Shown in pieces: positions 16,614 to 25,730 of a stretch of DNA of 64,000 nt. The stretch comes from Planctomycetota bacterium (GTDB lineage: Bacteria; Planctomycetota; B15-G4). Both the position numbers and the translations under genes were made by a program. Location: positions 1-64,000 of the forward strand of contig JAJDEQ010000231.1 of NCBI GenBank assembly GCA_029259695.1. The letters are read 5' to 3'. Position 1 is the first letter of the stretch. The number at the start of each line of letters is the position of its first letter. Below the pieces are notes generated by a model that was not told where the DNA came from, made no database searches, and saw only the letters and a program-made list of their open reading frames with translations.

Positions 16614-18403
16614 GCGCCCAGGCTCCCGTCGGGCAGCGGGCCCCGGAAACCGGCGGGCGTGCCGGCGCGGCGCGCCCCACGGTGTGTCTCGTGCGCCCGG
16701 CCGCGGTGGAGTCCCTGCGGCTCTCCACGTCATCGGTGACGCCGCCGCTGGGGCTGGCCTACATCGCAGCGTCGCTGGAGCAGGCCGGCACGCGCGTCGT
16801 CGTGGTGGACGCGGTGGCCGAGGCGCCGAAGCAGACCACGCGCTACTTGCAGGGTTTCCTGATCGGCCTGACGCCCGCTGCGGTGGTCGAGCGCATCCCC
16901 GCAGCAGCGCGTACCGTCGGGGTGAGTGTCGGCTTCACCCACGAATGGCCGGCGGCAAGTCAGCTCATCGCGGAGCTGAAAGCGGCCCGTCCGGACGTCA
17001 CCATCGTCGTCGGCGGCGAGCACGTGAGCGCCATGCCCGAGTTCAGTCTGGCGACCTCGCTCGCCGACGTGCTCGTGCTGGGCGAGGGCGAGGAGACGGC
17101 GGTCGAACTGATCGCAACGCTCGAGCGGACCTCCGGCGACGAGCGGGCACGCCAGGCCGCGCTCCCCACCATCGACGGCATCGCCTGGCGCGACCGGGAC
17201 GGCAGCCTGGTCGTCAACCGTCGCCGGGCGCGCACGCAGGACGTGGACTCGATCCCCCGGCCGGCCTGGCACCTGTTCGACATCGCCGCCTACAACGCCC
17301 ATCGCTACGTGGGCGGCATGTGGTCGGAGCACATCACGATCCCCCTCCTGGCCACGCGCGGCTGCCCGTACCAGTGCACGTATTGCAGTTCGCCGAACAT
17401 GTGGACCACCCGCTGGCTGCCGCGCGACCCGGCGGCGGTCGTGGACGAGATCGAGCACCTGGTACGGGCCTACGGCGCGCGCAACTTCCCCTTCCACGAT
17501 CTCACCGCGATCCTGCGCAAGGACTGGATCGTGGCCTTCTGCACCGAACTCCTGCGACGTGAGCTCGACATCACCTGGCAACTTCCCAGCGGCACGCGGG
17601 CCGAGGCCGTGGACGCCGAGGTCGCCGACCTGCTGCGCCGATCGGGCATGGTCGCCATGGCGTACGCGCCGGAAGCCGCCTCGGAGACGACGCGCCGGCT
17701 GGTGAAGAAGCGCATGGCGACCGACGCCCTGATGGCCAGCATCGACGCGGCCACCGACGCCGGGCTCAACGTCTCGGTCTTCTTCGTCATCGGCTTTCCG
17801 CACGAGACCGCCGCCGAGCGCGCCGAGAACCTGGCGCTGCTCGACGAGCTTGCCGCCCGCGGCGTGACCGACGTGAGCGTCACCTTCTACCTGGCGCTGC
17901 CCGGGACGGAGCTGTTCCTGAGTCTGTATGACGCGGGCGCGATCCGCATCGACCGCGACTGGTTCCGCCACGTCCCGGAAGGCCTGGGGTTCGTGCCCCG
18001 CCTGACCTTCGGCGACGCGGGACGCTGGCGTCTCGCCCGGGAGAAGCTGCGCATCTTCCTGCGTTTCTACCGCCAGCGCCGCCGTGCACTGCGCCAGGCC
18101 ATCGGCGGCCTGCGCGGAACCCGACACACGAGCAAGCTGCAGACGGCCACGCGCAGCGCCCTGTCGCTCGCCTGGCGCGAGCTGTCCTGCCGCTTCCGCG
18201 CACCGTGGATGTCTCGGGCTGACGAACGCGAACTACTCGCCGGCTGGGACGACATCTTCCGCGACATCCGTCGCGCCCGCCTGGACCTGGACGTCACACC
18301 CGCCGCGCCGCTCGACACGACGACCCTGGCCGACACGAACGTCACCACCCGGCTCGCGGCCGACCACGGTGCGCCGCGCAAGCTGAGCCCGGTACGCCCC
18401 TGA
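16610..18403 (+). CDS. B12-binding-type radical SAM protein
   Basis: 597 aa starting at a GTG that overlaps the previous stop (GTGA). Residues 20-200 form a Rossmann B12-binding-like domain (VCLVRPAAVES, PPLGLAYIAASLEQAG, VVGGEHVSAMPEF, VLGEGE). The radical SAM domain has CPYQCTYC (CxxxCxxC) and later elements GMVAMAYAPEAASE and VSVFFVIGFPHET. The C-terminal region is basic and helical. The B12 domain lacks the DxHxxG motif, as in many class B members. These enzymes methylate or rearrange lipids, sugars and antibiotics. Sharing an operon with a GT-C enzyme suggests a membrane glycolipid or lipid-linked substrate, which is an inference. Confidence 0.85.
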   Translation: MSAQAPVGQRAPETGGRAGAARPTVCLVRPAAVESLRLSTSSVTPPLGLAYIAASLEQAGTRVVVVDAVAEAPKQTTRYLQGFLIGLTPAAVVERIPAAARTVGVSVGFTHEWPAASQLIAELKAARPDVTIVVGGEHVSAMPEFSLATSLADVLVLGEGEETAVELIATLERTSGDERARQAALPTIDGIAWRDRDGSLVVNRRRARTQDVDSIPRPAWHLFDIAAYNAHRYVGGMWSEHITIPLLATRGCPYQCTYCSSPNMWTTRWLPRDPAAVVDEIEHLVRAYGARNFPFHDLTAILRKDWIVAFCTELLRRELDITWQLPSGTRAEAVDAEVADLLRRSGMVAMAYAPEAASETTRRLVKKRMATDALMASIDAATDAGLNVSVFFVIGFPHETAAERAENLALLDELAARGVTDVSVTFYLALPGTELFLSLYDAGAIRIDRDWFRHVPEGLGFVPRLTFGDAGRWRLAREKLRIFLRFYRQRRRALRQAIGGLRGTRHTSKLQTATRSALSLAWRELSCRFRAPWMSRADERELLAGWDDIFRDIRRARLDLDVTPAAPLDTTTLADTNVTTRLAADHGAPRKLSPVRP

Positions 18404-18418
18404 CCCCGAGCGTGCTAA

Positions 18419-18437
18419 CGGGCGACATGCTCGCCCG
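18419..18437. terminator. Hairpin shared by two convergent genes
   Basis: A 7-bp stem (CGGGCGA with TCGCCCG) with loop CATGC sits in the 43-bp gap between the B12-rSAM stop and the stop of the opposite gene, so it could serve both transcripts. Confidence 0.45.
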
Positions 18438-18446
18438 CGGCCCCCC

Positions 18447-19319
18447 TCAGCCTCCCCCCGCGACCCGCTCGGCAGTGAGACGCACGAGACGGCCGCCGGT
18501 GAAGCCCTCCGATCGCCCCGACTCGACCGCGCGCATGAACGGCGTCTGCATGGCCAACGGCGCGTGTCGGAACCGGCGCTCTCCGGAGATCAGGCGACCG
18601 ATGGGGTAGGCCTGCGCGAGTTCCTGCCACGGCCTCGGGAGCTGCGCCACGCACCACTTGCCCACCACCACGACCTCCTTGCGACCGTCCTTCCACACCA
18701 GGCGCACGCGCTCGTGCCGCACGCCTCGACCGCCCTGGTCGACGAGCTGGATCCACTGATCCACCAGCGGTTCCATCAGCACCCGGTACACGATGCCGCT
18801 CGGCGACGGACCGTTCCGGCGTCGCGTGTCGAACGTCTTGCGGAGCGGCTTGTAGCCCGGCGCGTGCATGCGCACAGTCATGCGCGTCTGCTGCGGGACG
18901 AGCACCTTCCAACGGCGCCCGGCGTCGAACTCGAACTCCACCTGGGGGCCCTCGAGCACTTCGAACGACACGTGCTCCACGCCGCGTCCCCCGTACAGCG
19001 GGTGGACCATGTGCACGACGATCGAGGTCCAGGTGTCGTCGGGCCCGGCCTCGAACAACGCATGCCGCGAGCCGGCGGCGCGCACCTGCGGATCGTCCGC
19101 GAGGGGCACGGGCGCCGGGCTGACCGGGGCGACACCGGGGAACGCTGTCGCGGGTGCCGGGAGGTCCGCGGGCGCCCACCCACGCGCCGACGACGCCACC
19201 AGCTCCGGGCCCACCAGCTCACCACCCGCCCGCTCCGGGCCCACGATCGCCCAGGCACACAGGACGACCGCGAGCACACCCAGGGCACACGACAGCGCCA
19301 GCGTCCGCCGACGTGTCAC
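18447..19319 (-). CDS. Membrane-anchored protein of unknown function
   Basis: 290 aa. A basic start (TRRRTLALS) leads to a transmembrane anchor (CALGVLAVVLCAWAIVG). A Pro/Ala-rich linker follows, and then beta-rich segments with carboxypeptidase-regulatory-like features (MTVRMHAPGYKPLRKTF). The start is uncertain: GTG at 19319 is preferred because the hydrophobic anchor then begins soon after it, and GTG at 19400 would add 27 basic residues. No family recognised. It lies between the B12-rSAM operon and a GT2 gene and may be an envelope protein of that cluster. Confidence 0.65.
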   Translation of the reverse strand: MTRRRTLALSCALGVLAVVLCAWAIVGPERAGGELVGPELVASSARGWAPADLPAPATAFPGVAPVSPAPVPLADDPQVRAAGSRHALFEAGPDDTWTSIVVHMVHPLYGGRGVEHVSFEVLEGPQVEFEFDAGRRWKVLVPQQTRMTVRMHAPGYKPLRKTFDTRRRNGPSPSGIVYRVLMEPLVDQWIQLVDQGGRGVRHERVRLVWKDGRKEVVVVGKWCVAQLPRPWQELAQAYPIGRLISGERRFRHAPLAMQTPFMRAVESGRSEGFTGGRLVRLTAERVAGGG

Positions 19320-19572
19320 CTCGGAACAACGCGAACGCTGCGCTCGAGTCCTGGTCGAATCCACCCGGCACGCTCCGACGGGGCCGCGATGTCTCCCCAC
19401 CGCCGCCCGACGGGATCACCGGGGAGATCACTCCGGCCCCGCTGAACCGAGCCCGTCACGCAAGGTTCCGCCGATCTTCTGCGGCGAATCGTCCGCGCGC
19501 GGCGACCCGGAGTCGGACACAGCGCGGCCCGCGGCGACCTGGAGCGCTTGCACCCGCAACCCCGGCGGAGCG

Positions 19573-20460
19573 ATGCTCGCCTCGATGACCACCCCAGGCC
19601 GCTGGTCCTTCGTGATCCCCGCGTGGAACGAGGCCGACCTGCTCCCGTCCACGATCGAGGCCATCCGGCAGGCGTCACGGGACGTCGGTCTCGAGTACGA
19701 GATCGTGGTGGCCGACGATCGGTCCAGCGACGGCACGGCCGCCACGGCCACTGCATGCGGCGCCCGCGTGGTCTCTTGTGACAACCGCCAGATCGCAGCG
19801 ACGCGCAACGCCGGCGCCCTCGCCGCGCGCGGCCGGGTGTTGGTCTTCGTGGACGCCGACACACGCATCACCCCCGCCGCGCTCGCCGGCACGCTGGAGG
19901 CGGTGGCCGGCGGGGCCGTGTACGGCGGTGCCGATGTCACCTGGGACGGACACGTGCCACTCTGGAGCCGCGCCCTGCTACGCGGCCTGCTGTGGGCCTA
20001 CCCCTTGAAGAAGGTGGCGTCCGGCGCGTTCCTGTTCTGCACCCGGGAGGCCTTCGAGGCAGCCGGACGCTTCGACGAGTCGCTCTACGCCGCCGAGGAG
20101 TACGAACTCTCGCGAGCCCTGTCGAAGCAGGGGCCCTACGCCTGGATCCGCGAGCGGGTGGTCACCTCCGGGCGCAAGCTGCGCACGCACTCGGCCCGCA
20201 AGCTGCTGGGCGACATGCTGCGGCTCTCGCTGCGCGGTCGCCGCGGCATGCGGGACCGGAAGCACAAAGGGCTGTGGTACGACGACCGGGACCCCGACCC
20301 CCACCGACCACCCGACCACCCGACCACCCGACCACCAAGCGCCCGACTCTCGGGCGTCCGAGCCAGAGACGCCCGACGACCTCACGGAGCCGTCGCCGCC
20401 ACTCCGTTCGAGCCGCTGACGCCGAACGGCGCGCCCGCGTCCAGCACCCAGAACTGGTAG
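19573..20460 (+). CDS. Family 2 glycosyltransferase
   Basis: About 295 aa. The GT-A fold starts at FVIPAWNEADLLPSTIEAI, continues through VVADDRSSDGTA, and has the DXD-like metal site VFVDADTRI, which binds the nucleotide-sugar. FDESLYAAEEYELSRAL matches the acceptor-side acidic motif of GT2 enzymes. The ATG at 19573 follows GGAG closely. The catalytic part ends near WYDDRD; the rest (DPDPHRPPDHPTTRPPSARL onward) is encoded by an octanucleotide repeat and by sequence overlapping the opposite gene's 3' end for 79 bp. The natural C-terminus may therefore be shorter. Confidence 0.8.
   Translation: MLASMTTPGRWSFVIPAWNEADLLPSTIEAIRQASRDVGLEYEIVVADDRSSDGTAATATACGARVVSCDNRQIAATRNAGALAARGRVLVFVDADTRITPAALAGTLEAVAGGAVYGGADVTWDGHVPLWSRALLRGLLWAYPLKKVASGAFLFCTREAFEAAGRFDESLYAAEEYELSRALSKQGPYAWIRERVVTSGRKLRTHSARKLLGDMLRLSLRGRRGMRDRKHKGLWYDDRDPDPHRPPDHPTTRPPSARLSGVRARDARRPHGAVAATPFEPLTPNGAPASSTQNW
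20304..20335 (+). repeat. Octanucleotide repeat CCGACCAC x4
   Basis: Four exact copies of CCGACCAC lie inside the 3' part of the GT2 gene, encoding the PPDHPTT-rich tail. Eight is not a multiple of three, so loss or gain of a copy would change the reading frame of the tail. Confidence 0.9.
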
Positions 20461-21554
20461 TAGCTCACGAACCCGGCGGGGACTCCCGCGGGCCAGCTGC
20501 TGCTCACCACCAGCTCACCCTCGGCGTCGGTCACCAGCGACAGGTAGAAGCCGGGCGGCGCGATGTCGGGCACGAACGTGCCGCCCTTGAAGGGCACCGA
20601 GGCCAGCCCGAAGCCGATGAACAACCACGCCTCGGATGCCGCTGACGCACCGCTCAGCACCAGGTCGACGGCACTCCCGGGCTGCAGGTCGGAAAAGCCG
20701 GACAGACACGGCCGGCCTGACGTCCCCGCGACGCCGCCGCCCAGGTCGGTCCATGGGCCCAGTGCCGTGAAGCCCTCGAGCTCCATGGCCATGGACAACA
20801 CGTCGAAGCAGACCGCCTGCTGCCCCTCGCCGTAGCAGGACTGCACCAGGGAGATCGACGTGAGCGTGACCTCGAGCACGTAGTGCCCGGCGTCGAGCAG
20901 CGCCGCCTGCTCACCGTAGTCCGTGAGTCTCGCCAGCGGCTTGCCCCCCGGCTCCCGGACGAGGACATCGATCAACGACGACGCGTCGCACGCCTGCGAG
21001 CCTTCCGTCACGAGCCGCAGGCCGGTCGGACGGGCGAGACGGAAGGGAGCCGTCAGGCGCGACGTGACCTCGCAACCCACGTAGGCACCGGCAGCGCAGG
21101 CGAGCGGTTCGCCCGAGCAGGTGCTCGTGCCCACGCAGTCCCAGCCCAGGCAGTCGCCGCCCGACGTGGCGCTCGACGACAGATCGTGCAGCGCCACGAG
21201 CGCGAGCCCGTCCTCCCGGATCGTGAGCGAGACGCGGTTGCTCGCCGCCGCACTCTCGGTGGAGAGCGTGCCCTCGTTGCAGCGATCACCTACCGGGCAC
21301 GTGAGCCCGCACTCGCTCTCGTGCTGACTGCTGATGCCCGGCGGCAGGTCGAGCACGCTCTCGTCGGGCGCACCGTGCATCTGCACCTGGAGTTCGGGTT
21401 CCACGTGGGCGTTGCCGTCGACCTGGATCACCGAGCTCATGACTGCGCCCGGGTCCCACCCGAGCTCATCACAAGCCTGCACCGCAATGCGACCGAACGA
21501 CGAACCACACAGCACGCACGCAAACAGCACCGCGAACGACATGCACGACTCCAA
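20382..21554 (-). CDS. Secreted Cys-rich protein with PFKGG C-terminal domain
   Basis: 390 aa with a signal peptide (SFAVLFACVLCGSSFG). The middle is Cys-rich (CGLTCPVGDRC, CLGWDC, CSGEPLACAAG), and two beta-rich segments follow. The last 120 residues form the window's shared domain: WTDLGGGVAG opening, VPFKGGTFVPD core, and a FWVLDAGAPFGVSGSNGV ending. Its 3' end overlaps that of the GT2 gene by 79 bp. Expected location is extracellular or outer surface; function unknown. Confidence 0.75.
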   Translation of the reverse strand: MESCMSFAVLFACVLCGSSFGRIAVQACDELGWDPGAVMSSVIQVDGNAHVEPELQVQMHGAPDESVLDLPPGISSQHESECGLTCPVGDRCNEGTLSTESAAASNRVSLTIREDGLALVALHDLSSSATSGGDCLGWDCVGTSTCSGEPLACAAGAYVGCEVTSRLTAPFRLARPTGLRLVTEGSQACDASSLIDVLVREPGGKPLARLTDYGEQAALLDAGHYVLEVTLTSISLVQSCYGEGQQAVCFDVLSMAMELEGFTALGPWTDLGGGVAGTSGRPCLSGFSDLQPGSAVDLVLSGASAASEAWLFIGFGLASVPFKGGTFVPDIAPPGFYLSLVTDAEGELVVSSSWPAGVPAGFVSYYQFWVLDAGAPFGVSGSNGVAATAP

Positions 21555-21848
21555 CGACGCTTCCCCTTGCGAGCCGCACCCGAACGGCGAGCGCGCCTCG
21601 TGGATCGATCAGAACCGCATGCCGCGCCACTGACCAAGGGCGAGGACGTGGCGTCCCGCAAGCGCGACACGGCAGCGCTGGTCATCGGCGTGCCACACCG
21701 TCCCCGCGCCGGAGCGAGTACACGGCCGCGCCGCGCACGGCTTGATCTGCCCCGCGTCCACCCGCATGTCGCCGCAGTCCCGGAGGGGATGGCCTTGCGC
21801 GCCTTCGAACCAGAACCAATGCTCTGTAACCCCCGCGGAGCTTGCCAC

Positions 21849-22937
21849 GTGAACCGATTCAGCTGTCGATTGCTCTTCATCCTGGCCCTGGCCGCCGCCT
21901 CGGCCTGCGGCGGCCTCGACGAATACCGACCCGGCGCTGGCGCCGTACCCCGCGACCCCGTGGCCGAGGCGTTCGAGTGGCCGCACCACGACCGCCCCAT
22001 CGTCGAGCAGAACGGACGCACCCTGCTGTGGGCCAACGGTCCGACCGGCGAGGAAGACACCGACGGCGAAGGGGCAGAGCCGGCTGGCGAGCAGGACGCG
22101 ACCGAGACGCAGTGGTTCGACCTGACCGACGCACTGATCGACCCGGTGGGCTTCAGTCACGGCATCGGCAAGGACACCATCCCCTCGGTCGAGCAGCCGG
22201 TGTTCGTCGCGCACGACGACCCGCTGCTGGCCGAGCGCGGTGTGGACCTGGAGAGCGAGGTGCTGGGCGTGTACGTGAACGGCATCGCGCGCGCCTACCC
22301 GCGCCGGATCATGTCCATGCACGAGGTCGTGAACGACGAGTTCGCGGGCAGACCCTACGCGGTCCTGTGGTGACCGCTGGCCGAACTGGGTGCCGTGTGC
22401 ACCCGCGAGCTGGACGGCCGGGCGGTGGAGTTCGGGACGACCGGATACACCATGGACAGCGTGTTCGTGCTCTACGACCGGGACAGCGACTCGGTCTGGT
22501 ACCCCTTGAGCGACGGCACGATGGACGCGGTGGCCGGCAATCGCCGCGGACAGTCGGTGCCCTTCCTCGACAAGCCGGCCCCGCGCACGCTGGCCAACTG
22601 GATCGAGCGGCACCCTGACTCGACCGTACTGCTCCCCAGCGAGCGTGACGTCGCGCGCCTGCGGCAGATGGCCAGCCGGCCCTTCCTGGGCGTGCAGTTC
22701 GAGGCGGCTGAGGCGGGTCTGCGCATCACCCAGGTGGTCGACGACTCGGGCGCCGCCAACGGCGGCCTGCGCGCCGACGACGTGATCACATCGATGGCGG
22801 GAACCGAGATCGCCGACGCCGACGACCTGCGCTCCGTGCTCGGAGAACACCAGATCGGTGACACGCTCGAAGTCGCCGTCCTGCGCGAAGGAGCCGAGCT
22901 CACACTCGAGATCACCCTGGGCGCTCGACCTCAGTAG
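21849..22937 (+). CDS. DUF3179-PDZ lipoprotein with in-frame UGA, candidate selenoprotein
   Basis: 362 aa if UGA at 22371-22373 is read. GTG at 21849 has GGAG eight bases upstream. A lipoprotein signal ends in ASAC. DUF3179 runs from DTIPSVEQPVF through LGVYVNGIARAYPRR and MHEVVNDEFAGRPYAVLW, then UGA (codon 175), then PLAELGAVC, VEFGTTGYT and FVLYDRDSDSVWYPL. Family members have Y/F-CPLC at this point, so UGA stands exactly where the conserved first Cys belongs; the second family Cys is Ala here. Coding continues in frame for 187 codons, through a PDZ domain (FLGVQFEAAEAGL, GLRADDVITSM). A SECIS-like hairpin follows the UGA. Alternatives are a nonsense mutation or a sequencing error. DUF3179 function is not established. 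Confidence 0.8.
22377..22421 (+). promoter_or_regulatory. Bacterial SECIS-like hairpin after the UGA
   Basis: The outer stem is CUGGCCG (22377-22383) with CGGCCGG (22415-22421), with one U-G pair. The upper stem is GGGUGC (22388-22393) with GCACCC (22399-22404). The apical loop CGUGU has G in its second position. The loop begins 20 bases after UGA. Distance, stem size and the early loop G fit bacterial SECIS rules (apical loop 16-37 bases downstream, G among the first two loop bases). Function is inferred. Confidence 0.6.
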
Positions 22938-22984
22938 CAACCCAGGGCAGCGCCGCGCCCACAGGGGTACCATCGAGCGCTGCC

Positions 22985-24205
22985 ATGCCTGCACACGACA
23001 CCATCGAGACCACCGGCGGCGTGCCCATCAAGGCCTGGACGCGCGATGTTCCGGTGGAAGACGAGGCGCTGCAGCAACTGCGCAACGTGGCCCGGCTGCC
23101 CATCGTCGGCCCGTGGGTCGCTGCCATGCCCGACATCCACTACGGCATCGGCGCGACCGTGGGCAGCGTGATCCCCACCGTCGACGCGATCATCCCCGCC
23201 GCGGTGGGCGTCGACATCGGCTGCGGCATGCTGGCGGTGCGCACCTCGTTGTCCGCCGAGCAGCTCCCCGATGACCTGCGCGGGCTGCGGGCTGCGATCG
23301 AGAAGGCGGTGCCCCACGGCCGCACGTCCCGGGGCGGCAAGGGTGACCGGGGTGCCTGGGGCAAGCCGCCCGCGCGCACCGAGCAGGCCTGGCGCAAGCT
23401 GCGGCCCGGCTACGAGCGCATCGTCGCCGCGCACTCGCGCCTCGATCGCGGACGCAACGTGGAACAACTGGGCACGCTCGGCAGCGGCAACCACTTCGTG
23501 GAGGTCTGCCTCGACGAGCAGTCACGGGTGTGGCTCATGCTGCACAGCGGCTCGCGCGGCGTGGGCAACCGCATCGGCACCCATTTCATCGCGCTGGCCA
23601 GGAAGGACATGCGCCGGCACGTGGCCGATCTGCCGCACGAGGACCTGGCCTACTTCGAGGAGGGCGCCCGGCACTTCGACGACTACGTCTTCGCCGTGGA
23701 GTGGGCCCAGGACTACGCGCGCCGCAACCGCGAGCTGATGATGGACGGGATCCTCGAGGCGCTGGGCCGCTGCAAACTGCCGCGCTTCCGCGCCGATGCC
23801 ATGGTCGTGAACTGTCACCACAACTACGTGCAGCGCGAGACGCACCACGGTCGCGAGCTGTTCGTGACGCGCAAGGGCGCCGTGCGCGCCGGCGCGGGCG
23901 AACTGGGCATCATCCCCGGCTCCATGGGCGCGTGCTCCTACATCGTGCGCGGCAAGGGCAACCCCGACAGTTTCGAGAGCTGCAGCCACGGCGCCGGGCG
24001 CGCCATGTCGCGCACGCGAGCGCGCAAGCTGTTCACGCTGGACGACCACGCCCGAGCCACCGCAGGCGTCGAGTGCCGCAAGGATGCAGCCGTGCTCGAC
24101 GAGACCCCCGGCGCCTACAAGCCGATCGACAAGGTCATGGCCGCCCAGCGCGACCTGGTGGACGTGCTCCACACCCTCAAGCAGGTGGTCTGCGTGAAGG
24201 GCTGA
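22985..24205 (+). CDS. rtcB: RNA-splicing ligase RtcB
   Basis: 406 aa with the full set of RtcB motifs: PDIHYGIGATVGSVIP, VGVDIGCGM (metal-binding Cys), GTLGSGNHFVE, LMLHSGSRGVGN, VNCHHNYV, GIIPGSMGACSYIV and CSHGAGR, where the His is guanylylated. The enzyme joins RNA 2',3'-cyclic phosphate or 3'-phosphate ends to 5'-OH ends using GTP and Mn2+, in tRNA repair or splicing. It is a little shorter than the E. coli enzyme and has no intein. It follows the DUF3179 gene by 47 bp. No rtcA or rtcR is visible here. Confidence 0.93.
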   Translation: MPAHDTIETTGGVPIKAWTRDVPVEDEALQQLRNVARLPIVGPWVAAMPDIHYGIGATVGSVIPTVDAIIPAAVGVDIGCGMLAVRTSLSAEQLPDDLRGLRAAIEKAVPHGRTSRGGKGDRGAWGKPPARTEQAWRKLRPGYERIVAAHSRLDRGRNVEQLGTLGSGNHFVEVCLDEQSRVWLMLHSGSRGVGNRIGTHFIALARKDMRRHVADLPHEDLAYFEEGARHFDDYVFAVEWAQDYARRNRELMMDGILEALGRCKLPRFRADAMVVNCHHNYVQRETHHGRELFVTRKGAVRAGAGELGIIPGSMGACSYIVRGKGNPDSFESCSHGAGRAMSRTRARKLFTLDDHARATAGVECRKDAAVLDETPGAYKPIDKVMAAQRDLVDVLHTLKQVVCVKG

Positions 24206-24339
24206 GCGGGAGGGCTCCCCAGCCTCACGCGACACCGCAACCCCGGTTCCTGAAGCTTCGATCCAACAGCGGCCGGCGGCATACTGACGCCTCGATCGGT
24301 GCCCGACGACATCCCTCGACCCGAGACGCGACACACGCC

Positions 24340-25662
24340 ATGCGCCCAGCCCACTTCCGCCCGCACGGTCATGCGGAGCCTCGCACACGCCTCGCCCGAC
24401 CTCGCGTCGGGCCCCGCGCGTCGGCACTCGGAATGAGCATCCTGCTCGTCCTCGTGCTGCCTGCGATCGCCAGCGGCCGCCCCGCTCCGCCCTTCGCCGG
24501 CAAGGACACCATCTTCTTCGACGACCAAGGAGCCGAGACCGGGATCACGAACCTGGGGACCACCGACTTCTCGCTCTTCGGATCCAACTGGACCGGCGGG
24601 ACCGTGACGACGGTCGGCGTTCCCAGCCTGTATGCCTCGACCCCGGCCGCCTACCGCGTGGAGCCCGGAGAGACCGGGACCGTCACCTTCGACGAGCCCG
24701 TGGACAGCGCCAGCTTCTTCTTCGTGACGGAGCTCCTCGCCACGCCCAGCGCCACCGCGTTCAACGCCGAGGGCACGCCGCTCGGCAGCGTCGAGAGCCT
24801 GCACGCCACCGTCCTGGGCGACCCCGCCAACTTCCGCACCCTCGACCCCGAAGACGACATCGCCTGGATCGAGTTCGACGGCGCGTCCTGGGTCGACGAC
24901 TTCAGCTTCAGCCAGACCGGGATCGAGCCGCCGCCGCCCGTGGCCGAGGCCAGCATCACCCTGGGCGACAAGGTGATGGGCGAGCTGGGACCGGACGGCA
25001 CGCACCTGCTGCGCTTCGACGCCGTCGCCGGCACCAGGGTCTCCTTCACCGTCACCTGCAAGAGCGGAGGCTGCGAGCCGGCGCTGCGACTGTTCGACCC
25101 TCGCGGGGCCGAGACCATCGCGGCAACCGAGTCGGTCGTGTCGAGCAAGAAGGCCCGCATCGCCAAATTGGAACTGGCGGAGACGGGCGAGCACATGCTC
25201 GAGATCATCGACACGGGACCGCAGGTCGGTAGCTACCGCCTGGTCTCGAAGCGCGCCGTCCCGAAGATCCCCAAGCAGGTCGTGGAGATCGCGCCTCCGG
25301 CCGACACGCCGGTCTGCGTCCCGTTCGACGCCGTCGCGGGCGGCACGCTCAAGAAGCTGCTGCTCAAGAGCCTGAAGGCCAAAGGGGACTTCGCACTGAC
25401 GGGTGGGCAACCGGCCGCTCTGCTCCCGCAACTCGTCGCGCTGCACGCCCCGGGCGTCGGGCCGCTCGACCTGACCGACCTCGTGCTCACCAGCCCCTCG
25501 GGCAAGAAGCTGTCGGCCACTGCCGTGCCGTTGCCGGAGACGGGCGCCTACGTGGTCGAGGTGGACGGGAGTGATGGATCGGTCGGCTTCGCGCGACTGT
25601 CGCTGAAGATCAAGACACCCAAGGGCAAGACCACCCACGAGTTGCCTGCGCCCGCGCCGTGA
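24340..25662 (+). CDS. Secreted beta-sandwich protein with pre-peptidase-like domains
   Basis: 440 aa. A long basic leader precedes a signal peptide (ALGMSILLVLVLPAIASG). The middle has a beta-sandwich like those found before PPC domains (VTFDEPVDSASFFFVTELL). This is followed by two PPC-like repeats (FDAVAGTRVSFTVTCKSGGC and FDAVAGGTLKKLLLKS, the latter Lys-rich). No catalytic domain. The ATG at 24340 has no clear ribosome binding site and an internal ATG may be the start. It is a probable surface or periplasmic binding or structural protein. Confidence 0.65.
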   Translation: MRPAHFRPHGHAEPRTRLARPRVGPRASALGMSILLVLVLPAIASGRPAPPFAGKDTIFFDDQGAETGITNLGTTDFSLFGSNWTGGTVTTVGVPSLYASTPAAYRVEPGETGTVTFDEPVDSASFFFVTELLATPSATAFNAEGTPLGSVESLHATVLGDPANFRTLDPEDDIAWIEFDGASWVDDFSFSQTGIEPPPPVAEASITLGDKVMGELGPDGTHLLRFDAVAGTRVSFTVTCKSGGCEPALRLFDPRGAETIAATESVVSSKKARIAKLELAETGEHMLEIIDTGPQVGSYRLVSKRAVPKIPKQVVEIAPPADTPVCVPFDAVAGGTLKKLLLKSLKAKGDFALTGGQPAALLPQLVALHAPGVGPLDLTDLVLTSPSGKKLSATAVPLPETGAYVVEVDGSDGSVGFARLSLKIKTPKGKTTHELPAPAP

Positions 25663-25730
25663 CGTCGAGTGCGAGGGGAGCGCGCCGGAACCGGCCGAGC
25701 CCGGCGCGCACCGATCCCCCTCGCGACGTC
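25661..25730. terminator. Large hairpin between convergent genes
   Basis: Three nested perfect stems fill the 66-bp gap: GACGTC with GACGTC (25661-25666 with 25725-25730), GCGAGGGG with CCCCTCGC (25671-25678 with 25717-25724), and GCGCGCCGG with CCGGCGCGC (25680-25688 with 25701-25709). That is 23 bp of pairing. It lies between the stops of 24340-25662 and 25729-28140, so it is a probable bidirectional terminator. Confidence 0.6.

Noticed and set aside
22395-22937. A separate gene starting at GTG 22395 for the second half of the DUF3179-PDZ protein
   Set aside because: It would begin in the middle of the DUF3179 domain; the frame is continuous with the upstream half across a single UGA at a family Cys position.
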